Shown here in pieces: positions 32,920 through 41,434 of a DNA stretch of 64,000 bases. Position numbers and translations under genes: made by a program. Source of the stretch: JAKALD01 sp963817785. Lineage in GTDB: Bacteria; Pseudomonadota; Gammaproteobacteria; Burkholderiales; SG8-39. Position 1 is the stretch's first letter. Each line of letters opens with the position of its first letter. Under the pieces are notes generated by a model. The model made no database searches and was not told where the DNA came from. It saw nothing but the letters and a program-made list of their open reading frames with translations. Location: NCBI GenBank assembly GCA_963817785.1, contig CAWFPL010000002.1, positions 62,001 to 126,000 on the forward strand, read 5' to 3'.

Positions 32920-33450
32920 TCAGGCCCCAAGGAGTGCGGTGAGCTTCATGCGCAGCACCGCCTCGCTGAGCTCACCCAGCTTGCGGTAGCCGATCGAACC
33001 ATCGCGGCGCAGGGCAACAGTATAGGGCAAGCCACCCTCGGTATTGCCGAGCTCCCGCATCAGAGCAAAGCCGTCTTCCGGCGCGATGAGAACAGGATAA
33101 CTGATCTGGACCACTCTTGAAAATTCGACGACTTTAGCGGCCGAATCGACGGCGATCCCCACAACTTCGACGCCGGAGGGGGCCAACTCCTTGTGCAGTG
33201 TCATGAGCATAGGGATTTCCCGACGGCAAGGCGGGCACCACGTTGCCCAGAAGTTGCAGACCAGGATTTTCCCTTTCCATTCAGAAAGCTTTATGGTCTT
33301 GCCCGTGAGGTCGGCGAAGTCCGCGGCCTGGAGCGCCGCCGCCGCGCCGGTACGGTCTCTCCGAAGAGGCTGCCGGCGAACACGCCAAGGATCGCCGCAG
33401 CCAAGCCCCAGCGTCCCTAGGCCGAGGGCCTCACGTCGGCTGAAGGGCAT
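32920..33450 (-). CDS. TlpA-like thiol:disulfide redox protein
   Basis: 176 residues from the ATG at 33450, which overlaps the next gene upstream by 20 bases. The thioredoxin-fold active site is NFWATWCPPCRREIPM, preceded by DLTGKTIKLSEWKGK and followed by VGIAVDSAAKVVEFS and GGLPYTVALRRDG with the cis-Pro. It probably reduces or resolves periplasmic disulfides, e.g. in cytochrome maturation. The N-terminus (SRREALGLGTLGLGCGDPWRV) looks like a broken signal anchor: in the +1 frame the same DNA reads LAAAILGVFAGSLFG, hydrophobic as expected. Confidence 0.85.
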   Translation of the reverse strand: MPFSRREALGLGTLGLGCGDPWRVRRQPLRRDRTGAAAALQAADFADLTGKTIKLSEWKGKILVCNFWATWCPPCRREIPMLMTLHKELAPSGVEVVGIAVDSAAKVVEFSRVVQISYPVLIAPEDGFALMRELGNTEGGLPYTVALRRDGSIGYRKLGELSEAVLRMKLTALLGA

Positions 33451-34057
33451 GCTGCCTGTCGACCAAGGCGCCGACTTCCGCAATGCTGGCCCGATCGATC
33501 GTGCGTCCGGTCTGCGAGGTCTTGATCGCCAGGCGCTCGTCGCGCGGATCGAATACCGAGAGCTTGAGCGGCGCGCCCTGCCAGGCGATCGTGAGTTGCG
33601 TCACGGCGCGCGGCCGGTCGCCGGAATAGCGGCGGACCTCGCTCGCGGTGTAGTCAATATTGCGGTCGAGCAGGAACAGCTCCACCTCCTTGCTGCTCTC
33701 CGGAAACAGCTGTAGATCGATTTCGGCGTAGGGTCCGGCGATGCCCTTCAGCACTGGACCCGTGAGGTAGGGATTGAAGCGTGCCAAGGCGCGCATCGCA
33801 TCGAGCGCGATGCAGCGCAGCTCGGCGATGCGCAGGGGGTGCTCGTCGGCCTGGTACAGATCCCGGTAGGCGCGCAGCTCGGCTTCCACCTCGTCGTTTG
33901 CGGGCAGCGCCTGGCGATCATCCTCGGCGCCGAGTTGGCGCGCAGCTTTGCGTTTGGCGAGCGCGAAATCGTCGATTCCGTCTTCGGCCATGATTCTGGC
34001 CGCGACGGCTGCGATGCGCGCCCGCATGCCGTTTTGCCGCGTAGTCCGGCGGCTCAT
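33431..34057 (-). CDS. Conserved hypothetical protein of the aroQ region
   Basis: 208 residues, soluble, starting at the ATG behind GAGGTG. The N-terminal helix is basic (MSRRTTRQNGMRARIAAVAA). It continues IMAEDGIDDFALAKRKAARQ, RAYRDLYQADEHPLRIAEL, FNPYLTGPVLKGIAGPYAEI and KEVELFLLDRNIDY, ending in a beta-rich part. The phrase 'GPVLKGIAG...LF...SKEVELFLL' is reminiscent of nucleotidyltransferase-like proteins, but the active-site GS..D motif is not evident. I do not recognise a named family. It is divergent from mpl. Confidence 0.7.
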   Translation of the reverse strand: MSRRTTRQNGMRARIAAVAARIMAEDGIDDFALAKRKAARQLGAEDDRQALPANDEVEAELRAYRDLYQADEHPLRIAELRCIALDAMRALARFNPYLTGPVLKGIAGPYAEIDLQLFPESSKEVELFLLDRNIDYTASEVRRYSGDRPRAVTQLTIAWQGAPLKLSVFDPRDERLAIKTSQTGRTIDRASIAEVGALVDRQHALQPT

Positions 34058-34164
34058 GGCAGCACCTCGTGCGGTGTGGAATTGCGACCGGCATGATAGC
34101 GCAGCGGAATGCATGGGGTCCCGCTCGCATCGCGTACAATCGGCGGCCCTTTCGCCGCACCACT

Positions 34165-35556
34165 ATGCCTGCCCACCTTCATATCCTTGGCATCTGCGGC
34201 ACCTTCATGGGCGGGGTAGCGGCCATCGCCAAGCAAGCCGGGTATCGGGTCACCGGCTGCGACGCCAACGTCTATCCGCCGATGAGCGACCAACTGGCCG
34301 CGCTCGGCATCGAGCTGATCGAAGGTTTCGGCGCCGATCAGATCAGCCTCGCCCCCGATCTGTGGGTCGTCGGCAACGTGGTGACACGCGGCAATCCACT
34401 TATGGAGGCGATCCTGGATCGCGGCGAGCGCTACGTCTCCGGCCCGCAATGGCTGGGGGATCATGTGCTTTTCGGTAAGTGGGTGCTTGCAATCGCAGGC
34501 ACGCACGGTAAGACAAGCACTACGTCGATGCTGGCTTGGGTACTCGAGCACTCCGGGTTCGGACCGAGCTTCCTGATCGGCGGAGTGCCATCCAACTTTA
34601 CCTCCTCTGCGCGGCTCACCGGCTCGCGCTACATGGTGCTCGAAGCCGACGAGTACGACACGGCGTTTTTCGACAAGCGCTCCAAGTTCGTTCACTACCG
34701 CCCCAAGACCGCAATATTGAACAATCTGGAGTACGATCACGCAGATATCTTCGCCGATCTTGCAGCGATCGAGCGCCAATTTCATCATTTGGTACGTACG
34801 ATTCCAGGGTCCGGCCAAATCATCGCAAACGGCGCCGATGCCGCCCTCGATCGGGTACTGGAGCGCGGCTGCTGGACGCCCGTGGAGAGATTCGGGGTCC
34901 CGGGAGGGTGGGAAGCCGGCGAGCCGGACGAGGCAGGCGGCTTCGAGGTCGCCTGGCGCGGTGAGCCCGTGGGACACGTCGCCTGGGGCCAGCTGGGACG
35001 CCACAACCAGCTCAACGCGCTGGCCGCGATTGCGGCGGCGCGCCACGCGGGGATTCGGCCGGAGGTCGCGATCGCCGCGCTGGGCAGCTTTGCCGGGGTC
35101 AAGCGCCGAATGGAGCTGCGCGGCCGCGTGAAGGGGGTCACGGTGTACGACGACTTTGCCCACCACCCGACCGCCATCCGCAGCACACTCGCCGGGCTGC
35201 GGCGCCGTGTCAGTCGTGCGCGCGTCCTGGCCGTGCTGGAGCCGCGCTCCAACACGATGAAGCTCGGCGTGATGAAGGACGCATTGCCCGAGAGCCTCGC
35301 GGGCGCCGATCGCGTGTTCGTGTACAGCGCCAATCTGGGTTGGGACGCGGAGGCCGTGTTCCGGCCGCTCGGCGAGCGCTGCCGCTGCATCGGCACGATC
35401 GAGTCGCTGGTGGCCGCGATCGCCGCCGAGGCGCGCCACGGCGATCAGGTGCTGGTGATGTCCAACGGCGCCTTCGGCGGCATTCACGACAAGCTCCTGC
35501 ACGCGCTCGCGCGTGGCGTCGCGGCCGACGGCGGGCCGCTTGATGCGGGCCGCTGA
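34165..35556 (+). CDS. mpl: UDP-N-acetylmuramate:L-alanyl-gamma-D-glutamyl-meso-diaminopimelate ligase
   Basis: 463 residues, a Mur-ligase fold. N-terminal LHILGICGTFMGGVAAIAKQ, the ATP P-loop VLAIAGTHGKTSTTSMLAWV, LEADEYDTAFFDKRSKF, ILNNLEYDHADIF and the C-terminal VYDDFAHHPTAIRSTLAGL are all present and match Mpl rather than MurC (note the SNFTSSARL segment). It reattaches recovered murein tripeptide to UDP-MurNAc during cell-wall recycling. It opens the plus-strand block mpl-yqiA-rnb-tonB-aroE-mtgA. Confidence 0.96.
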   Translation: MPAHLHILGICGTFMGGVAAIAKQAGYRVTGCDANVYPPMSDQLAALGIELIEGFGADQISLAPDLWVVGNVVTRGNPLMEAILDRGERYVSGPQWLGDHVLFGKWVLAIAGTHGKTSTTSMLAWVLEHSGFGPSFLIGGVPSNFTSSARLTGSRYMVLEADEYDTAFFDKRSKFVHYRPKTAILNNLEYDHADIFADLAAIERQFHHLVRTIPGSGQIIANGADAALDRVLERGCWTPVERFGVPGGWEAGEPDEAGGFEVAWRGEPVGHVAWGQLGRHNQLNALAAIAAARHAGIRPEVAIAALGSFAGVKRRMELRGRVKGVTVYDDFAHHPTAIRSTLAGLRRRVSRARVLAVLEPRSNTMKLGVMKDALPESLAGADRVFVYSANLGWDAEAVFRPLGERCRCIGTIESLVAAIAAEARHGDQVLVMSNGAFGGIHDKLLHALARGVAADGGPLDAGR

Positions 35557-35568
35557 GGCAACGGCGGC

Positions 35569-36141
35569 ATGATCGTCTACCTGCACGGCTTCAACAGTGC
35601 CCCAGGCTCGCATAAGGCGGGGGTGTTGCGGGCCTACATGGAGGCTCGCGGGCTCGGCGGGCGGTTCGCCTGCCCGGCGCTGCCGCACCGGCCGCAGGAG
35701 GCGGTGCGCTGCATCGAGGGCGAGCTCGCGCGTCACGAGGGGCAGCAGGTGACGCTGGTCGGCAGCTCGCTCGGCGGCTTTTACGCCACCTGGTTCGCCG
35801 AGCGGCACGGTTTGCGCGCGGTCCTGATCAATCCCGCGATCACGCCGCACATCGGATTGCAGGCCTACCTTGGTGCCCAGCGCAACCTGTACACGGGGCA
35901 GGAGTACGAGCTCACGCGCGCCGATCTGGACGGCTGGCGCACGCTGGCCATCGAGCGCGTCGACCCCGAGCGCTATCTGCTGCTGCTGGAGACCGGCGAC
36001 GAGGTGCTCGACTGGCGCGAGGCCGTAACGAAGTACGAAGGCGCGCGCATGGCGATCCGATTCGGCGGCGACCACACCCTGAGAAGCTTCCCGGAACATC
36101 TGACGCGCGTTCTGTGCTTTGCCGGCTTGTCGCCGGTCTGA
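35569..36141 (+). CDS. yqiA: YqiA-family alpha/beta-hydrolase (esterase)
   Basis: 190 residues. It opens MIVYLHGFNSAPGSHKA; the nucleophile elbow is VGSSLGGFYATWFAE (Ser near residue 67), a charge-relay Asp is probably in LLLETGDEVLDWREA, and the His is in FGGDHTLRSF. Length and motifs fit the YqiA/UPF0227 family of small esterases acting on short acyl esters. It lies 12 bases after mpl. Confidence 0.92.
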   Translation: MIVYLHGFNSAPGSHKAGVLRAYMEARGLGGRFACPALPHRPQEAVRCIEGELARHEGQQVTLVGSSLGGFYATWFAERHGLRAVLINPAITPHIGLQAYLGAQRNLYTGQEYELTRADLDGWRTLAIERVDPERYLLLLETGDEVLDWREAVTKYEGARMAIRFGGDHTLRSFPEHLTRVLCFAGLSPV

Positions 36142-36258
36142 TCCTGGCCCGCCCGCGCAGGCCAGCCGAGAACCTCCCCGCCGCGCGCCACTCCAATGGG
36201 CGGTGCGCGCCCGGCTTTGTGAGCGCGTGCCCCTATAATCGGGCGGTTTGACCGCGGC

Positions 36259-38148
36259 ATGACGATGCAAGTTCTCTACGAGGAAGACGGCGAGTTCAAG
36301 GTGGGCGCGGTGCTGGCGCAGGCCGCGGTGTCGTTCCAGGTCGAAAGCCCGCACGGCCGGCGCTCGAAGGTCAAGGCCGCCAACGTACTGATGAGCTTCG
36401 AGCGGCCCGCGGCCGCCGAGCTGCTCGCCGAGGCGCAGAAATTCGCCGCCGCGCTGGACACCGACTTCCTGTGGCAATGCTGCAACGGCGCCGAATTCTA
36501 TTTTCTCGACCTGGCGCGTGAATACGTCGGCCGCGAGCCCGCGCCGGCCGAGGCAGCCGGCGTGCTGCTCAAGCTGCATTCGGCGCCCATGTATTTCTAC
36601 CGCCGCGGCCGCGGCCGCTACCAGGCTGCGCCCGAACAGACCCTCAAGGCCGCGCTCGCCGGCATGGAGAAGAAGAAGCGCGTGCAGGAGCAGATCGCCG
36701 GCTGGGCAGCCCGGCTGGCGCACTTCGAGTGCCCCCCCGAGATCGCGGCGCTGCGCGACGAGCTGCTGTACCTGCCGGATCGCAACAAGCCCGAGACCAA
36801 GGCCTTCGAGCAGGCGTGCAAGGTGACCGGCCTCACGGCGGCCGCGCTGCTCGAGCGATGCGGCCAGTTGCCCGACAGCCACGCCTACCATCTCAATCGC
36901 TTCCTGTTCGAGTTCTACCCGAAGGGCACTTCGTTTCCGTCCTACGAGCCGCCCTGGGTGGCAACCGAGCTGCCGCTGGCGCAGGCGCAGGTGTTCAGCC
37001 TCGACGACATCGGAACGACGGAGATCGACGATGCATTCTCGCTGACCCGGATCTCCGAAGACGAGCTGCGCATCGGCATCCACATCGCCGCGCCGGCGCT
37101 CGGCTTTGCGCCCGGCTCGGCGCTCGACGCCATCGCCCGCGAGCGGCTGTCGACCGCGTACATGCCGGGGCTCAAGTTCACGATGCTGCCCGAGGACGTC
37201 GTCGCGCGCTTTTCGCTCGATGCGGGTAGCGAGCGGCCGGCGGTCTCGCTGTACCTCGACGTGTCGGCGCGCGACCTCGCGATCCGCGGCCGCCACAGCC
37301 GGCTCGAGCGGGTGCGCATTGCCGCCAATTTGCGCCACACCGAGCTCGAGGCGCTGAACGCCGAGTTCGAGGCGGGCCGCGCGACCGGGCTGCCGTTCGA
37401 GGAGGAGCTGCGCACGCTGTGGCGCCTGGCGCTCGCGCTCGAGGCCCGACGCGGCAAACCGAGCGTCAACGTAGGCATGGTGGACTACGTCTTCCGCGTC
37501 GAGGCGGGCCGCGTGACGATCGAGCCGCGCGGGCGCGGCTCGCCGCTGGACAAGCTGGTCTCGGAGCTGATGATCCTCGCCAACAGCACCTGGGGCGAGC
37601 TGCTCGCCGAGCACGGCGTGGCCGCCATCTACCGCGTGCAGTCCTCGGGCAAGGTACGCATGAGCGTGCACCCCGAAGCCCACGACGCGCTGGGGGTGTC
37701 GTGCTACGCGTGGATGAGCTCGCCGCTGCGGCGCTACGTGGACTTGGTGAACCAGTGGCAGCTCGTCGCTGCGCTGGGCGGCACTCGGCCGCCGTTCGCG
37801 CGCAGCTCCGAGCAGCTGCTCGCGGCGATGCGCGCCTTCGAGCTCACCTACGCGCGCTACGACGAGCACCAGCGCGCGATGGAAACGTACTGGAGCCTGC
37901 GCTGGCTGCTGCAGGAGGGCGTCACGGAAGTGCAGGCCAAGGTGCTGCGTGAGAACCTGGTGCGCTTCGAGGGACTCCCGCTCGCGGTGCGGGTGCCGTC
38001 TCTTCCCGAGCTCGAGCCGGGCACACGCGTGCGACTGGTTCTGCAGGGGGTCGATCTGCTCGAGCGCAGCGTGTCCTGCGCCTACCGCGGGACCCTCGGC
38101 CCTGAAGGCGCGGCGCTCGCCGCCGCGGAGGCGGTGCAGGACCCATGA
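36259..38148 (+). CDS. rnb: RNase II/R family (RNB-domain) exoribonuclease
   Basis: 629 residues. The RNB domain begins about residue 245 with the acidic catalytic set in SLDDIGTTEIDDAFSL. It continues IGIHIAAPALGFAPGSALD, YMPGLKFTMLPEDV, ERPAVSLYLDVS and SELMILANSTWGELLAEHGV, then YAWMSSPLRRYVDLVNQWQL, followed by a C-terminal S1-like segment. The N-terminal part (VLYEEDGEFKVGAVLAQAAV) is the form found in betaproteobacterial VacB/RNase II homologues. It degrades RNA 3' to 5'. RNase II versus RNase R identity is uncertain. Confidence 0.87.
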   Translation: MTMQVLYEEDGEFKVGAVLAQAAVSFQVESPHGRRSKVKAANVLMSFERPAAAELLAEAQKFAAALDTDFLWQCCNGAEFYFLDLAREYVGREPAPAEAAGVLLKLHSAPMYFYRRGRGRYQAAPEQTLKAALAGMEKKKRVQEQIAGWAARLAHFECPPEIAALRDELLYLPDRNKPETKAFEQACKVTGLTAAALLERCGQLPDSHAYHLNRFLFEFYPKGTSFPSYEPPWVATELPLAQAQVFSLDDIGTTEIDDAFSLTRISEDELRIGIHIAAPALGFAPGSALDAIARERLSTAYMPGLKFTMLPEDVVARFSLDAGSERPAVSLYLDVSARDLAIRGRHSRLERVRIAANLRHTELEALNAEFEAGRATGLPFEEELRTLWRLALALEARRGKPSVNVGMVDYVFRVEAGRVTIEPRGRGSPLDKLVSELMILANSTWGELLAEHGVAAIYRVQSSGKVRMSVHPEAHDALGVSCYAWMSSPLRRYVDLVNQWQLVAALGGTRPPFARSSEQLLAAMRAFELTYARYDEHQRAMETYWSLRWLLQEGVTEVQAKVLRENLVRFEGLPLAVRVPSLPELEPGTRVRLVLQGVDLLERSVSCAYRGTLGPEGAALAAAEAVQDP

Positions 38149-38212
38149 GCCCCGGTTCCGGCCGGCTGCGCCCGGCGCGGCCTCGCGAAGAGCGTCTAGA
38201 ATAGCGGCCTGG

Positions 38213-39142
38213 ATGCGGCATGAGGTGACATTGCAGGGAGCCGTCGCGACCAATCTGCTGCGCCCGTTCGAGGCCTGGGCGGGTCTCGACCGTCAGTCCC
38301 GCGTGCTGTACGGCTCGATCGCGGCGTCCGTGGTGGTGCACGCCGTGATCCTGACGCTGCACTTCAAGTTTCCAGAGGCGCCGCGCTGGAAGTCGGCCAA
38401 CCAGTCCTTGGAGGTGGTTCTGGTCAACGCCAAGACGCAGGAGCGGCCGGTGCATGCCGAGGTGCTGGCGCAGTCGAACCTCGACGGCGGCGGCAACACC
38501 GATCTCACGCGACACGCCAAGACTCCGCTGCCGGTCACCCGTCCGCGCCGCCCCGGACACGATCTGGTCAAGGCACGGCGTCGCGTGGCGCGGCTCGAGG
38601 CCGAGCAGCGCCGCCTGCTCACGCAAACGCAGCGCGAACGCGCGCCGGTGGTTCCGAGGGCGCGGCAACAGGCGCCCGAGCAGCAGCTCGCGCAACAGAT
38701 TTCCGGGCGCGACCTCGCGGACCTGTCGCTCGCCGCCATGCGCCTGCAGGCGCAGATCGACCGCAATATCGAGGCCTACGAAAAGCGCCCGCGCAAGAAA
38801 TTTCTCGGCGCGCGTGCCTCCGAGTACCGCTTCGCGCAGTACGAAGAGGAGTGGCGGCAGAAAGTCGAGCGCGTCGGCACCCTGAACTACCCTTCCGAGG
38901 CCCGCGGCAGGCTGTATGGCAACTTGCGGCTCACGGTGACCATCCGGCCGGACGGCTCGGTGCAGTCGGTCGTGCTGGATCGTTCCTCCGGCCTCAGGGC
39001 GCTCGACGAGGCGGCCTTCAGGATCGTGCATCTTGCGGCGCCGTTCGAACGGTTTCCGCCGGACATCCGCAAGGACACCGATCTGCTGGTCATCACGCGC
39101 ACCTGGTTCTTCGGTCAGGGCGACAAGATCTGGACGCAGTAG
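38213..39142 (+). CDS. TonB-family energy transducer
   Basis: 309 residues. A cytoplasmic N-terminus is followed by one membrane helix (GSIAASVVVHAVILTLHF, near 33-50). A long periplasmic part, charged and coiled-coil-prone (KARRRVARLEAEQRRLLTQT), leads to the C-terminal TonB domain (RQKVERVGTLNYPSEARGRL, LRLTVTIRPDGSVQSVVL, ALDEAAFRIVHLAAPF). It passes proton-motive energy to outer-membrane receptors. The ATG at 38213 is used; longer upstream frames overlap rnb and have no membrane segment. ExbB/ExbD are not adjacent. Confidence 0.88.
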   Translation: MRHEVTLQGAVATNLLRPFEAWAGLDRQSRVLYGSIAASVVVHAVILTLHFKFPEAPRWKSANQSLEVVLVNAKTQERPVHAEVLAQSNLDGGGNTDLTRHAKTPLPVTRPRRPGHDLVKARRRVARLEAEQRRLLTQTQRERAPVVPRARQQAPEQQLAQQISGRDLADLSLAAMRLQAQIDRNIEAYEKRPRKKFLGARASEYRFAQYEEEWRQKVERVGTLNYPSEARGRLYGNLRLTVTIRPDGSVQSVVLDRSSGLRALDEAAFRIVHLAAPFERFPPDIRKDTDLLVITRTWFFGQGDKIWTQ

Positions 39143-39199
39143 TGTCCGCGGCGGCCAACCTGCCGCCGGGGCCGGCGCCGCGACTTCGACCATCCGCAC

Positions 39200-40006
39200 A
39201 TGCCTGATCGGTACGCAGTCGTCGGCAATCCGGTGGCGCACTCCAAGTCGCCTTGGATCCACGCGCAGTTCGCCCGCGCCACCGGCCAGGACATCGACTA
39301 CGTGCGCATCGAGGCGCCGCTCGACGCCTTCGCACGCACGCTGGACGAGTTTCGCGCCGCTGGCGGGCGCGGGGCGAACGTCACCTTGCCCTTCAAGGAA
39401 GAGGCGTTCCGCTACTGCGTCGAGCTGAGCGCGCGCGCGCGCGAGGCGCGTGCGGTCAACACCCTGGTGCTCGACCGCGGCGCGCCTTACGGCGACAACA
39501 CCGACGGCGTCGGGTTGCTGCGCGACCTGAGCGTGAACCTCGGGCGCACGCTGGCCGGCAAGCGGGTACTGCTGATGGGCGCGGGTGGTGCCGCGCAGGG
39601 CGTCGTCGGGCCGCTCGCCGCGGCCGGCACCGCGCGACTGGCGATCGCCAACCGCACCCCGGCCAGGGCCCGCGCGCTGGCGGCGCGCTTTCCGGCAGCG
39701 CCGCTCTTGGCCTGCGGCTACGACGCGCTCTCAGGCGAGGCGTTCGACCTGGTGATCAACGCTACCTCGGCGGGGATCACCGGCAGCCTGCCGCCGCTGC
39801 CGGCCGGCCTGTTCCGTCCCGGCGCGCTCGCCTACGACATGCTCTACGGGCGCGACACGCCGTTTCTCGCCTTTGCGCGCGCGGCCGGCGCCGCGACCTG
39901 CGACGGCAGCGGCATGCTGGTCGAGCAGGCTGCCGAGTCGTTCTTCATCTGGCGCGGCGTGCGCCCTGCCACGGCTGCCGTGCTCGCGGCGCTGCGCGCC
40001 GCTTGA
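39200..40006 (+). CDS. aroE: Shikimate dehydrogenase
   Basis: 268 residues. The substrate site is YAVVGNPVAHSKSPWIHAQF, the catalytic Lys is in GANVTLPFKEEAF, the partner Asp is in YGDNTDGVGLLRDL, and the NADP motif is VLLMGAGGAAQGVVGPL with NRTPARA. It reduces 3-dehydroshikimate to shikimate. A start at the ATG of MPDRYAVVG leaves 57 bases to the tonB-like stop. With aroQ in the same window this is the second shikimate-pathway enzyme. Confidence 0.97.
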   Translation: MPDRYAVVGNPVAHSKSPWIHAQFARATGQDIDYVRIEAPLDAFARTLDEFRAAGGRGANVTLPFKEEAFRYCVELSARAREARAVNTLVLDRGAPYGDNTDGVGLLRDLSVNLGRTLAGKRVLLMGAGGAAQGVVGPLAAAGTARLAIANRTPARARALAARFPAAPLLACGYDALSGEAFDLVINATSAGITGSLPPLPAGLFRPGALAYDMLYGRDTPFLAFARAAGAATCDGSGMLVEQAAESFFIWRGVRPATAAVLAALRAA

Positions 40007-40018
40007 GACGGCGCTGCC

Positions 40019-40732
40019 ATGCCGCGCAGGCGTGCCGCCGGCTGGAGGAGGACGTCGCGTTATGCGCTGGGTGCGCTCGTGCTCGGCGTGCTCTGCGTGC
40101 AGGCGTGGTTCTATGTGCACGTCGTGTGGTGGGTCTCGCACAACCCCGCCAGCACTGCATTCATGGAACAGCGCCTCGAGGAGCTGCGCGCGCGCGATCC
40201 CAAGGCGCGGCTGCAGCAGCAGTGGGTGCCCTATGGGCGCATCTCGGTTTACCTGAAGCGCGCGGTGGTGGCCTCCGAGGACGCGAAGTTCCTCGACCAC
40301 GCCGGATTCGACTGGGAGGCGATCGAGAAAGCCGCGGAGGAGAACGAGCGCAAGGGGCGCATCGTGGTAGGCGCCTCGACCATCAGCCAGCAGCTGGCGA
40401 AGAATCTGTTCCTCTCAGGCGAGCGCTCGTGGCTGAGGAAGGGGGAGGAGGCCGCAATCACCTGGATGCTCGAGTCCACCATGAGCAAGCGGCGCATCCT
40501 CGAGCTGTACCTGAACGTCGCGGAATGGGGCGCCAACGGCGTGTTCGGCGCCGAAGCGGCCGCGCGCCACCATTTTGGCGTTTCCGCCGCAGCGCTCAGC
40601 CGCGAGCAGGCAGCTTGGCTCGCGGCCATCCTGCCCAGCCCGCGCCGCTACGATCACGGTCGCATGACGCGCTATCTTGCGCACCGCGTCAACGTGATCC
40701 TCGCGCGCATGCCTGCGGCGCAGATTCCCTAG
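40019..40732 (+). CDS. mtgA: Monofunctional peptidoglycan glycosyltransferase
   Basis: 237 residues. An N-terminal membrane anchor (ALGALVLGVLCVQAWFYVHVV) precedes a GT51 domain with the catalytic Glu in VVASEDAKFLDHAGFD, GASTISQQLAKNLFLSGER, KKRRIL-like SKRRILELYLNVAEWG and GVFGAEAAARHHFG. It polymerises lipid II into glycan strands. The gene lies 12 bases after aroE and is convergent with the GNAT gene. Confidence 0.96.
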   Translation: MPRRRAAGWRRTSRYALGALVLGVLCVQAWFYVHVVWWVSHNPASTAFMEQRLEELRARDPKARLQQQWVPYGRISVYLKRAVVASEDAKFLDHAGFDWEAIEKAAEENERKGRIVVGASTISQQLAKNLFLSGERSWLRKGEEAAITWMLESTMSKRRILELYLNVAEWGANGVFGAEAAARHHFGVSAAALSREQAAWLAAILPSPRRYDHGRMTRYLAHRVNVILARMPAAQIP

Positions 40733-40763
40733 CTCGCCGCCGGCTCCGGCCGCAGCGGGGTCT

Positions 40764-41372
40764 TCATTTCTGCGCGTCTGGCGAATCTTTTCCTGCCGCG
40801 GCCGCCGGCCGGGCAAAGGCGTCGGCCAGCCGGCGCGCGGCGAGAAACTGCGACTTCAGCGCGAAGTCGAAAAGGCCGACGCGCTGAGCAAATAGCTCGG
40901 TCGCGATGCTCGCGGGGTCCGCTGGCGCCAGCTCGAGGTAGGCGTCGGCTTCGCCGCTCGCGGCCGCGATGCGCATACCCTGGCTGCGCGCGAGATGCAT
41001 CATGGCGCCGTTCTCGGCCAGGCAGTGCATGAACAGCGTGCGAATGCCCCAATTGCGGGCATGCATGTGGCTGCGCGCCAGCAACGCGCCGCCGATGCCG
41101 CGCCCGCGATGCGCGGGCAGCACCGAGACGCCGAGCTCCACGAAGCCGTCGCCGCGCGCCAAGTGCGCCGCGCCGACCAGGCGCAGCTCGTCGTCGAACA
41201 CGCCGAAGACGGCATCGCGCGAGTAATCGATGCGTGCCGCGTAGTCGCGAATTGCCTGATCGGGCAGCGCGACACCGAAGCGCAGGCGCCGGTCCTCGGC
41301 GTCGAGGGCGAGCAAGTGCCGCTCAAGCTCGGCGCGCTCAGCCCTGGAGAGCTCCCGGGTAACGATGCTCAA
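40764..41372 (-). CDS. GNAT-family N-acetyltransferase
   Basis: 202 residues. The acetyl-CoA loop is clear in LGVSVLPAHRGRGIGGALLARS (Arg/Gly-x-x-Gly-x-Gly/Ala), with VFDDELRLVGAAHLARGDGF before it and TLFMHCLAENGAMMHLARSQ after it. The substrate cannot be told. Its N-terminus (MSIVTRELSRAERAELERHLL) resembles GNAT proteins that are sometimes fused to or placed beside membrane genes. It stands between mtgA and hemL without an obvious operon partner. Confidence 0.85.
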   Translation of the reverse strand: MSIVTRELSRAERAELERHLLALDAEDRRLRFGVALPDQAIRDYAARIDYSRDAVFGVFDDELRLVGAAHLARGDGFVELGVSVLPAHRGRGIGGALLARSHMHARNWGIRTLFMHCLAENGAMMHLARSQGMRIAAASGEADAYLELAPADPASIATELFAQRVGLFDFALKSQFLAARRLADAFARPAAAAGKDSPDAQK

Positions 41373-41434
41373 GGCTTCGCCTCTCGCGATTCGGTGTGCG
41401 CAGGCATGCGAGGTTCGCGCCGTCGCCGGCTAAT

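Noticed and set aside
34054..38253. A 1399-codon open frame on the minus strand
   Set aside because: It lies antisense to mpl, yqiA and the RNB gene, all with complete family motifs. Its translation is Arg/His/Ala-rich low complexity, the usual GC-rich shadow.
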